This document shows, in pieces, positions 1 to 6,212 of a DNA stretch of 24,564 nucleotides. Source of the stretch: an uncultured Bacteroidales bacterium (GTDB lineage Bacteria; Bacteroidota; Bacteroidia; Bacteroidales; Paludibacteraceae); the NCBI GenBank assembly GCA_937911935.1, contig CALDQH010000086.1, positions 1-24,564 of the forward strand, read 5' to 3'. The notes under the pieces are model-generated. The model searched no databases. It had not been told where the DNA came from and was given only the letters and a program-made list of their open reading frames with translations. Made by a program: the position numbers and the translations under genes. Positions within the stretch are counted from its first letter, which is position 1, and each line of letters opens with the position of its first letter.

Positions 1-50
1 CGACCCCGAGATTACAAATCACGTGCTCTGGCCAACTGAGCTAAAGAGGC
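1..50 (-). tRNA. tRNA-Thr (anticodon TGT), 3' part cut off by window edge
   Basis: Read on the minus strand from base 50, the sequence folds as the 5' two thirds of a tRNA. It has a 7-base acceptor strand GCCTCTT, TA at positions 8-9, a D stem GCTC/GAGC, an anticodon loop TTTGTAA giving anticodon TGT, and a GGGTC variable loop. The T arm and 3' acceptor strand lie outside the window. The anticodon stem has one T-T mismatch (CGTGA against TCTCG). In Bacteroides a tRNA-Thr of this kind begins a tRNA cluster that runs into tuf and secE/nusG, after rpsU-xerC-hpf. The same three genes precede it here, so the same continuation is inferred. Confidence 0.9.
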
Positions 51-57
51 GTTTTTA

Positions 58-92
58 AAGCCGTTTCAAATAGGGATCATCTGAAACGGCTT
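58..92 (-). other. Perfect 11-bp stem-loop at the 5' end of the tRNA operon transcript
   Basis: AAGCCGTTTCA (58-68) and TGAAACGGCTT (82-92) are perfect reverse complements with a 13-base loop. The stem lies between the predicted tRNA promoter and the tRNA-Thr 5' end, so the transcript should begin inside or at the base of it. There is no T-run after the stem on the minus strand, so it is a poor intrinsic terminator. A processing signal or a protected 5' end is more plausible (inference). Confidence 0.6.
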
Positions 93-93
93 G

Positions 94-124
94 CAAATGT
101 AGTGACTTTTTTTAGATTACCAAA
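94..124 (-). promoter_or_regulatory. Bacteroidales-type promoter of the tRNA-Thr operon
   Basis: On the minus strand TTTG (124-121) is followed after 19 bases by TACATTTG (101-94). This matches the -33/-7 consensus of the Bacteroidetes primary sigma factor, TTTG-N19-TAnnTTTG. By the usual spacing the start of transcription falls near bases 86-91, about 40 bases before the tRNA. The tRNA cluster would therefore have its own promoter, independent of the upstream hpf operon. Confidence 0.7.
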
Positions 125-149
125 ACTTTTTTAGTAAAAAGTCGATTTT

Positions 150-443
150 TTATTGTTTTTTCTCTTTAATCTTGATTAATTGTTTCTGTAATGCTTCGGC
201 ACATTCGTCTGTAGATTGTTCAAAGGTATCAGAAATTTTAGAGGCGAATATGTCCACTTGTGGGGCGATAATCTTAATTCCTACCTCTTTATTATCGGAA
301 GTTTCAGGTTTTACAACCTTAAGTGTAACCTCTGCCAATTCGATTCCTTCGTAAAAGCGATCTAATTTGTTTAAGCGTTTTGTAATAAATTCGTGCAATC
401 TTTCTGAAGCGTCGAATTTAATGGCTTGAATCTTTACTTCCAT
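150..443 (-). CDS. hpf: Short-form ribosome hibernation-promoting factor (HPF/RaiA family)
   Basis: A protein of 97 residues that matches the short HPF/RaiA family along its length, with the conserved order MEVKIQ, then LDRFYE, EVTLKVVKPE, and a C-terminal helix rich in Lys and Glu. Family members bind the 30S subunit in the decoding region during slow growth and promote inactive ribosome dimers or storage. I prefer the second ATG (base 443) over the one at 449 because AAAGGA lies 6 bases before it, and relatives start MEV. It follows the recombinase by 31 bases and is probably the last gene of the rpsU operon. No strong terminator is seen between it and the tRNA promoter, only weak AT-rich pairing. 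Confidence 0.9.
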   Translation of the reverse strand: MEVKIQAIKFDASERLHEFITKRLNKLDRFYEGIELAEVTLKVVKPETSDNKEVGIKIIAPQVDIFASKISDTFEQSTDECAEALQKQLIKIKEKKQ

Positions 444-474
444 AGTCATTCCTTTCTTTAATGGTTAAACTTAT

Positions 475-1353
475 TTATTGTTGTCTCGGATGAGCTTTTT
501 TGTAACTTTCTTTTAATTGCTCAAACGAGGTGTGAGTGTAAATTTGTGTTGCCGACAAGTTGGCGTGACCTAATAATTCTTTTACAGCGTTGATGTCTGC
601 TCCATTGTTTAATAGGCTGCTGGCAAAACTATGCCTCATTACGTGAGGGCTCCTTTTTTCTTGTGTTGATACCATTCCCATGCTTTCTTTTACTATGCGG
701 TATATAAAGTTAGGGTAGGCTGGTTCTCCCTTGTCGGTTACGATAAAAGTTTCTGTTTCTCCAAATAGTTGCTTCTTTATAGTAAGGTATTGTTGTATTA
801 CCTCTTTTAAAGATTCGCTTATGGGGATGATGCGTTGCTTATTCCCTTTACCGCTTACACGCAAAGTTAATGAAAAAAAATTGAAATTACTATCTTTTAG
901 GTTTAATAATTCAGCTCGACGAATGCCTGTTTGGTATAGAATTTCTAAAATAATGCCTTTTCGTAGTTGGTTAAAGTCGCTTGGAGTTTGGTTTGTTTGG
1001 CTAATTACAGTATCAATGTCATCTTCGCGAAAGAAAATAGGTAACTTTTGAGGCTTTTTTAATGATTGTATGGTGTCTGTTGGGTTGTAATCGATTTTTT
1101 CTTCGATTAGTAAGTACTTATAAAAGGACTTTAGTGATGATATTTTCCGATTGATGCTGTTGGTGCTTTGGTGTAGTTCTTTTAAATGAACCATCCAGTC
1201 TCGGATGTGGATTTTTTTTGCTTGGGTAAGGGTAAGATGGTAAGTGTTTTGTAAGAAGGATTCGAATTGAGAGATGTCGTTATGATACGACAAAACAGTA
1301 TAGGATGAATAATTCTTCCTATACTGTATATATTGTAAAAACGAATCAATCAT
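475..1353 (-). CDS. xerC: Tyrosine recombinase, XerC/XerD-like
   Basis: A full-length tyrosine recombinase of 292 residues. Residues 1-85 are the SAM-like core-binding domain and about 105-285 the catalytic domain. The active-site set is complete: Arg145 in TGIRRAEL, Lys169 in SGKGNKQR, His237 and Arg240 in SPHVMRH, His263 in LLGHANL, and nucleophile Tyr272 in TQIYTH. Xer proteins resolve chromosome dimers at dif in complex with FtsK. Its place between rpsU and hpf is the conserved chromosomal position in Bacteroides, which argues against a mobile-element integrase. It is 59 bases downstream of rpsU and probably cotranscribed. Whether this copy is the true XerC, XerD or a third housekeeping paralogue cannot be decided from sequence alone. 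Confidence 0.88.
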   Translation of the reverse strand: MIDSFLQYIQYRKNYSSYTVLSYHNDISQFESFLQNTYHLTLTQAKKIHIRDWMVHLKELHQSTNSINRKISSLKSFYKYLLIEEKIDYNPTDTIQSLKKPQKLPIFFREDDIDTVISQTNQTPSDFNQLRKGIILEILYQTGIRRAELLNLKDSNFNFFSLTLRVSGKGNKQRIIPISESLKEVIQQYLTIKKQLFGETETFIVTDKGEPAYPNFIYRIVKESMGMVSTQEKRSPHVMRHSFASSLLNNGADINAVKELLGHANLSATQIYTHTSFEQLKESYKKAHPRQQ

Positions 1354-1412
1354 ATTTTCTTGCCCTGCTGTCGTTTAGCAAATATAGCAAGAAAATTTGA
1401 TTTTGCAAATAA

Positions 1413-1604
1413 TTAATCTTCGTTTTGTTGCAATTGTTGTACGTAAATAGCGTGATTTTTACGTTCGCGTTTTACTTCTGATGGTTTGTTGAACGCTTGA
1501 CGTTTTCTTAATTCTTTAACAACGCCAGTTTTTTCAAATTTTCTTTTGAATTTTTTCAAGGCTCTTTCGATGTTTTCGCCTTCTTTTACAGGTACTACGA
1601 TCAT
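1413..1604 (-). CDS. rpsU: 30S ribosomal protein bS21
   Basis: A basic protein of 63 residues starting MIVVPVKEGENIERALKKFK and continuing through the KRKFEKTG and ELRKRQ segments typical of bS21. It sits on the small-subunit platform near the anti-Shine-Dalgarno end of 16S rRNA. An open frame extends upstream to base 1676, but that would add 24 residues with no family match and would place the start upstream of the predicted promoter. The ATG at 1604 is therefore chosen. First gene of the rpsU-xerC-hpf operon. Confidence 0.95.
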   Translation of the reverse strand: MIVVPVKEGENIERALKKFKRKFEKTGVVKELRKRQAFNKPSEVKRERKNHAIYVQQLQQNED

Positions 1605-1645
1605 TTTATTATAGGTTTTAAATTTTTTTATTCGAAATCGGACGG

Positions 1646-1677
1646 CAAAATTACAGCAATCCTTTTTGAATAACAAA
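1646..1677 (-). promoter_or_regulatory. Promoter of the rpsU-xerC-hpf operon
   Basis: On the minus strand TTTG (1677-1674) is followed after 20 bases by TAATTTTG (1653-1646), a match to the Bacteroidetes -33/-7 promoter. The predicted start near 1641 gives a leader of about 37 bases before the rpsU ATG. It stands back to back with the pepP promoter, and the two -33 elements are 16 bases apart. Confidence 0.6.
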
Positions 1678-1693
1678 TTTTTGCTGTCTTTTT

Positions 1694-1724
1694 TTTGAAA
1701 AAAAACACTTTCCGACTATCTTTG
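1694..1724 (+). promoter_or_regulatory. Promoter of the aminopeptidase P gene
   Basis: TTTG (1694-1697), 19 bases, then TATCTTTG (1717-1724): an exact match to the Bacteroidetes promoter consensus. Transcription should start near base 1729, leaving a leader of only about 17 bases before the ATG at 1746. Confidence 0.72.
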
Positions 1725-1745
1725 CGTACCTGATAATCAAAAGAA

Positions 1746-3488
1746 ATGGTAGAATTAAGGTTGCGTGATTTGCGCCTATGGATGTCAGAAAACGGCTTTG
1801 AGGCATGTGTAGTGCCTCAAACGGATCCTCATATGAGTGAATACGTAGAGAAACATGATGAGTTAAGATCTTATTTCTCTGGATTTACTGGATCTGCAGG
1901 GACATTGGTTGTGACCCAAATTGATGCAGGTCTTTGGACTGATTCGCGCTATTTTATTCAAGCCGAGATTCAATTAAAAGGTTCTGGTATAGGATTGTAC
2001 AAAATAGGGTTGCCTGATACGCCTTCTATGATTGAGTGGACCTTAAGTCGAGTCGAATCTACAGGGAGGGTTGCTGCAAATGCCATGTGTTTTACAAAGA
2101 AGGAGTGGCAAGAGTGGAATTCTTCTGTTCTTATGATACATTCAGTTGATTTTGAAAGTTGTTGGCGAGATAGGCCGCTTATGTCGCTTAATCCTTGCCG
2201 TTTGTTCCCTTTGGAATATGCGGGCATTACTGCTCAAGAGAAGTTGGCGTCTTTGCGTTTGGAGATGGATTTGAAAAGTGTTGATGCTTGCTTTATTTCT
2301 ACTTTAGATGATATTGCTTGGCTGTTAAATGTGCGCGGTGAGGATGTTGAATATGTGCCTGTTGTTCGTTCGTATCTTTGGATTAGTAAACAGCAAATAA
2401 AATGGTGGGTTGATGCTCGAAAGATAATAGACCCGTCGCTTGTACAACAGCTAAAATCATTGGATGTTATTGTTTTGCCCTACGAAAGCATAGAGAATAC
2501 GTTAGGTTGCGATGCGAATGTTAAATCGGTATGGGTGGATACATCGCTTTTAAATGCAAGGCTGTGCCAGTTGTTGGAAGCCTCATACGCTGTTGTTGAT
2601 GCTCCGTTGTGGACAACCCATCGCAAGGCAACAAAAAATAAGGTAGAACTACAAGGCATGCAGCAGGCGATGCTTTTGGATGGGGTAGCATGGGTGCGTT
2701 CGTTAAAGTGGTTAGAGGAACATTTGTCGTGTGAACTTACCGAACTGGATTTTCAGGAGACGATGATAACTTATAAAAAAAGTTCCTCTCATTATTTGAT
2801 GGAAAGTTTCGAACCCATTGTTGGCTATGGTAGTAATGCTGCTATTGTACATTACAGTGCCACTCCTCAATCCAATAAGGTTATTGGTTCTTCTGGCTTC
2901 TTGTTGGTGGATGCAGGCTCTCATTATGAGTTTGGAACAACAGATGCAACACGTACAATTGCTTGTGGGCCTTTATCAGATTGGCAATGCAAATGTTATA
3001 CTTGGGTATTGAAAGGCATGATTGCAGTGGCGTCTGCTCGTTTTGCTCATGAAACGGTTGGAGTGGATTTGGATGCGAAGGCTCGGTATTATTTGAAGGA
3101 AAATGGGCTTGATTATGGACATGGTACAGGTCATGGGGTTGGGCATGTGTTGAGTGTACACGAAAGAGGTGCAACGTTGAATGCTCGTAGTACTAAACCT
3201 TTGCTTGCAGGTATGGTCTTATCGGATGAACCCGGATATTATCAAGAAGGTGATTTTGGCATTCGAATTGAGAATATGTTGGCTGTATCCGACTTGGATA
3301 AGAGTACTTATACTTTTTCGGTCTTGACCCTGATTCCCTTGGAATTAAAGGCAATTTGTATTGATTTGTTGTCGTCCGAAGAGAAAAAATGGGTAAATGA
3401 CTACCATCGTCGTATTAGAGAGTCTTTGTTTGGCTTATTGACAGAAGAAGAATATAATTGGTTAAAAAATAAAACGTATGAGATTTAA
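1746..3488 (+). CDS. Xaa-Pro aminopeptidase (aminopeptidase P, family M24B)
   Basis: Removes N-terminal residues from peptides whose second residue is proline. The protein has 580 residues and shows the three-domain layout of the long aminopeptidase P type: creatinase-like N-terminal domain (about 5-140), a second similar domain (about 160-290) and a pita-bread M24 domain (about 300-530), with a C-terminal extension. All five expected metal ligands are present with family spacing: Asp389, Asp400, His463, Glu495 and Glu509. The HGTGHGVGH and DEPGYY motifs are clear. There is no signal peptide, so it is cytoplasmic. Its last codons overlap the next gene by 11 bases, which suggests coupled translation. 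Confidence 0.93.
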   Translation: MVELRLRDLRLWMSENGFEACVVPQTDPHMSEYVEKHDELRSYFSGFTGSAGTLVVTQIDAGLWTDSRYFIQAEIQLKGSGIGLYKIGLPDTPSMIEWTLSRVESTGRVAANAMCFTKKEWQEWNSSVLMIHSVDFESCWRDRPLMSLNPCRLFPLEYAGITAQEKLASLRLEMDLKSVDACFISTLDDIAWLLNVRGEDVEYVPVVRSYLWISKQQIKWWVDARKIIDPSLVQQLKSLDVIVLPYESIENTLGCDANVKSVWVDTSLLNARLCQLLEASYAVVDAPLWTTHRKATKNKVELQGMQQAMLLDGVAWVRSLKWLEEHLSCELTELDFQETMITYKKSSSHYLMESFEPIVGYGSNAAIVHYSATPQSNKVIGSSGFLLVDAGSHYEFGTTDATRTIACGPLSDWQCKCYTWVLKGMIAVASARFAHETVGVDLDAKARYYLKENGLDYGHGTGHGVGHVLSVHERGATLNARSTKPLLAGMVLSDEPGYYQEGDFGIRIENMLAVSDLDKSTYTFSVLTLIPLELKAICIDLLSSEEKKWVNDYHRRIRESLFGLLTEEEYNWLKNKTYEI

Positions 3489-4890
3489 AAAACAAGTAAT
3501 TTTAGGTTTCTTGTTGTGCTTGTTGATGCCTTTGTTTGCGGGCAATGAATATGCTATAAAGGTTCAGGCTCCTAATTTAAAATTAGAAAAATTGTACTTG
3601 GGACAGTACTATATGGGCAAATTATATGTTCAAGACTCGTTGCAATTGGATAAAAAAGGCAAAGGAGTTTTCACGGCAGAGCATAAACTTCCGCAAGGAA
3701 TGTATGTGTTTTATCTGTCTAATGGAAGGTACGCCGATTTGCTACTTGGAGATGATCAAGAGTTTTCTGTACAATTGGATACGCTTCAGATGGCAAAAAG
3801 TATGCAGATTAAAGGTGCCGATCAAAGTGCTGCGTTTTTGGATTATACCTTGTTTTTGTCGAAACAACAAGAATTGATGAATGCACTGAACGAAAAATAC
3901 AAGCAGGCAGAGGAATCGGATAAAGAAGCATTGAAAACGCAGATGAATGTGCTTTCGAGTAAAGTAAAACAGATGCAAGATAGTTTGATTGCTGCTTATC
4001 CACAAGGTATGGTTGGATTATTTCTTAAAGGATTGATGTTGCCCGAACTTCCGCAATGGACGGATTCTGTAAATTGTTCTAATGCAGATTCGTGCAAAGC
4101 CATGCATCGATATTTGTTTTACAAGGATCATTATTGGGATAATATAAATTTATCGGATGTTAGAACATATCGTACGCCCTACATCGCAAATACCATTTCG
4201 ACCTATTTAGATAAAGTATTGTTGCAAATAAATGATTCGATTATTCCGTCGGCGTTAAAAATGGTCGAGAAAAGTAGAGGGAATGATACAACATTTCAGA
4301 TTATAACCAACCATTTGCTTAATTATTCGGTTAAGAGTAAAATAATGGGAATGGATAATTTGATGGTTGAATTGGGGCGTCGCTATTATTTGTCGGGCGA
4401 AGCTACATGGGCAGATTCGACGTTGTTGAGTAATTTAGAGAAAGAAATTTACAAGATCGAACGCTCGTTGATTGGCATGCAAGCGCATAATATACCATTG
4501 GCGACTGTAGATGGTAAGTATCATTCTTTGTACAATATGGGTGGGACGCAACTTACGATATTGTATTTTTACGAGCCAAGTTGTGGGCATTGCAGAAAAA
4601 CAACTCCTATTTTGGCGGAGTTTGCCAAAAAATACAAGGACGATTCGCGTATTAAAATTGTAGCTGTTTATATGTTGGAGGATGAGAAAGAGTGGCAGGA
4701 TTTTGTACAAAAGCACGATATGAGTGCTTTGGTCAATGTATGGGACCCACAGCGAGTGTCTAATTATTGGTATTGGTATGATACATCGACCACGCCGATG
4801 ATGTATGTAATGAACGAAAACAAAGAGATTTTTGCAAAAAAGATTGATGTTGAAACATTGGAACTTATTGCTCAACACGAACTAAAATAA
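3478..4890 (+). CDS. Exported DUF4369 / thioredoxin-like (TlpA-type) disulfide protein
   Basis: A protein of 470 residues with a Sec signal peptide (about 1-22, ending in LFAG). It has an N-terminal DUF4369-like beta domain (about 24-105), a helical middle region resembling DUF5106 (about 110-335), and a C-terminal thioredoxin fold. The redox motif is Cys369-Gly-His-Cys372, followed by a Thr439-Pro440 cis-proline loop in the expected place. Such proteins act in the periplasm as thiol-disulfide reductants or oxidants and are numerous in Bacteroidales; the substrate is unknown. The start codon lies inside the end of the aminopeptidase gene, so the two are probably translated together. The 205 bases after it contain no clear T-tailed terminator. 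Confidence 0.85.
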   Translation: MRFKKQVILGFLLCLLMPLFAGNEYAIKVQAPNLKLEKLYLGQYYMGKLYVQDSLQLDKKGKGVFTAEHKLPQGMYVFYLSNGRYADLLLGDDQEFSVQLDTLQMAKSMQIKGADQSAAFLDYTLFLSKQQELMNALNEKYKQAEESDKEALKTQMNVLSSKVKQMQDSLIAAYPQGMVGLFLKGLMLPELPQWTDSVNCSNADSCKAMHRYLFYKDHYWDNINLSDVRTYRTPYIANTISTYLDKVLLQINDSIIPSALKMVEKSRGNDTTFQIITNHLLNYSVKSKIMGMDNLMVELGRRYYLSGEATWADSTLLSNLEKEIYKIERSLIGMQAHNIPLATVDGKYHSLYNMGGTQLTILYFYEPSCGHCRKTTPILAEFAKKYKDDSRIKIVAVYMLEDEKEWQDFVQKHDMSALVNVWDPQRVSNYWYWYDTSTTPMMYVMNENKEIFAKKIDVETLELIAQHELK

Positions 4891-4910
4891 TTGATGAATC
4901 GACAAATAGA

Positions 4911-5052
4911 CTAAAATTTCGAGTAGCGAGAGCAGAGGAAAGCTTGCTTAACTATGCCGAGTCACGAGAAATTTATTACATGATTTTAGGCATCGGTTCA
5001 GCATAACCCATGTAAACATGGTTTCTGCATTCACCTCGCACTAAAATTCATG
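4911..5052. repeat. Structured non-coding element with nested inverted and direct repeats
   Basis: Two parts are visible. In 4914-4974 the copies CGAGTAGCGAG (4920-4930) and CGAGTCACGAG (4958-4968) are near-identical direct repeats, flanked on the outside by AAATTT on both sides. In 4979-5052 an outer pair (CATGATTTTAG, 4979-4989, against CTAAAATTCATG, 5041-5052) encloses an inner imperfect hairpin (5001-5013 with 5016-5028, 11 of 13 paired). There is no open reading frame and no TAnnTTTG promoter in it. This could be an interspersed intergenic repeat family or a structured RNA; the sequence alone cannot say which. Confidence 0.45.
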
Positions 5053-5095
5053 AAATGCAAAGCATTGAATAAACAACTAAACAACTAAACATACT

Positions 5096-5611
5096 ATGGC
5101 TTTAATTAAATCAGTACGTGGTTTTGACCCACAAATTGGCGAAAATTGTTATTTGGCAGAAAATGCTACCATCGTGGGTGATGTGATAATGGGTGAAGGT
5201 TGTAGCATTTGGTTTAATGCGGTGTTGCGTGGGGATGTTAATTCGATCCGCATCGGCAACCATGTGAATATTCAAGATGGAGCTGTTTTACACACCTTGT
5301 ATCAAAAATCTGTGATTGAGATTGGCGATTATGTGTCGGTGGGGCATAATGTTACCATTCATGGGGCAACGGTAAAGGACTATGCGTTGATTGGCATGGG
5401 TGCCACCGTATTGGATGGGGCTGTGGTTGGCGAAGGCGCTATCGTAGCAGCGGGAGCATTGGTGTTGTCGAATACCATCATCGAACCCAATACCATTTGG
5501 GCGGGTGTTCCTGCTAAATTTGTCAAGAAAGTAGATCCAGAACAATCCAAAGAAATAAACCAACGTATCGCTCATAATTATGCGATGTATGCAAGTTGGT
5601 ACAAAGAGTAA
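5096..5611 (+). CDS. Gamma carbonic anhydrase family protein (left-handed beta-helix hexapeptide repeats)
   Basis: A protein of 171 residues made mostly of hexapeptide repeats from about residue 10 to 135, which form a left-handed beta helix, followed by a C-terminal helix (EQSKEINQRIAHNYAMYASW). It is of the YrdA/PaaY/gamma-carbonic anhydrase type. The three candidate metal histidines are His66, His84 and His89, the last two in the G-H-N-V-T-I-H pattern of the family. It is probably a cytoplasmic trimer; many members show little carbonic anhydrase activity, so function is assigned at family level only. No promoter of the usual type was found in the 205 bases upstream. It may be read through from the preceding operon. 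Confidence 0.88.
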   Translation: MALIKSVRGFDPQIGENCYLAENATIVGDVIMGEGCSIWFNAVLRGDVNSIRIGNHVNIQDGAVLHTLYQKSVIEIGDYVSVGHNVTIHGATVKDYALIGMGATVLDGAVVGEGAIVAAGALVLSNTIIEPNTIWAGVPAKFVKKVDPEQSKEINQRIAHNYAMYASWYKE

Positions 5612-5618
5612 AACTTTT

Positions 5619-5649
5619 TTTGTTTTTCGTTGCATTCATTGTATCTTTG
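5619..5649 (+). promoter_or_regulatory. Promoter of the DUF1599-BT_3928-tpiA-rdgB-porZ operon
   Basis: TTTG (5619-5622), 19 bases, TATCTTTG (5642-5649): an exact match to the Bacteroidetes consensus. The predicted start near 5654 leaves a leader of about 19 bases before the ATG at 5673. It overlaps the space right after the carbonic anhydrase-like gene. Confidence 0.72.
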
Positions 5650-5672
5650 TACACTTTTAGTCAGAAAAAATC

Positions 5673-6212
5673 ATGCAAAATACCGATCAACAATTTGATG
5701 CAGTTATTGCCTTGTGCCGTGATATTTACGCAAAAAAACTAACAGATTACGGTGCAGCCTGGCGCATTATGCGTCCCCAGTCAATAACCGATCAGCTTTT
5801 TATTAAAGCCAATCGTATTCGTAGTATCGAAATTAAAGGAACGACCATGGTCAACGAAGGCATTAAGCCCGAGTTTATTGCCATTGTCAATTATGGTATT
5901 ATTGGATTGATTCAGTTGGAGAAAGGGTGTGCAGATACAGAAGATATTACCGCCGAGCAAGGATTGGAACTATACGACAAATATGCCGCACAAGCCAAAG
6001 AGTTGATGATGGCAAAAAATCACGATTACGACGAAGCTTGGCGCTCGATGCGTATTAGTTCTTATACCGACTTGATTTTGATGAAATTGAACAGAACCAA
6101 GCAGATAGAAGATCACAATGGCGAAACATTGATTTCGGAAGGCATTGATGCGAACTATTTTGATATGATAAATTATGCTGTGTTTGGCTTGATTAAGATG
6201 GAGTTTGAATAG
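5673..6212 (+). CDS. DUF1599 domain protein with two tandem copies
   Basis: A protein of 179 residues built from two similar halves. Residues 11-84 and 104-178 share the pattern DY..AWR.MR..S.TD....K.NR...IE...., then EGI and NY...GLI..E. This is the DUF1599 family, usually found in Bacteroidetes directly upstream of a BT_3928-family gene and tpiA, as here. The family has been linked to nucleotide or nucleic-acid modification, but no reaction is established, and I do not assign one. There is no signal peptide. The stop codon is followed immediately by the ATG of the next gene. Confidence 0.85.
   Translation: MQNTDQQFDAVIALCRDIYAKKLTDYGAAWRIMRPQSITDQLFIKANRIRSIEIKGTTMVNEGIKPEFIAIVNYGIIGLIQLEKGCADTEDITAEQGLELYDKYAAQAKELMMAKNHDYDEAWRSMRISSYTDLILMKLNRTKQIEDHNGETLISEGIDANYFDMINYAVFGLIKMEFE

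Noticed and set aside
58..92. Inverted repeat as a terminator for the hpf operon
   Set aside because: No T-run follows on the minus strand, and a good promoter lies on its upstream side, so it belongs to the tRNA leader.
731..1051. Plus-strand open frame opposite the recombinase gene
   Set aside because: Shadow of a complete catalytic-domain coding sequence; low-complexity composition and no family match.
475..1353. Tyrosine recombinase beside a tRNA gene as the integrase of a genomic island
   Set aside because: It lies between rpsU and hpf in the normal chromosomal order, with no att repeat or cargo genes seen.
1605..1676. N-terminal extension of the rpsU reading frame
   Set aside because: The added residues match nothing in bS21, and the predicted promoter lies within this stretch.
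4435..4878. 147-codon minus-strand open frame opposite the thioredoxin-like gene
   Set aside because: It lies fully inside a well-supported gene with an intact CGHC motif; no promoter or recognisable domain.
5288..5635. 115-codon minus-strand open frame opposite the carbonic anhydrase-like gene
   Set aside because: It mirrors the hexapeptide-repeat gene and has no family features.
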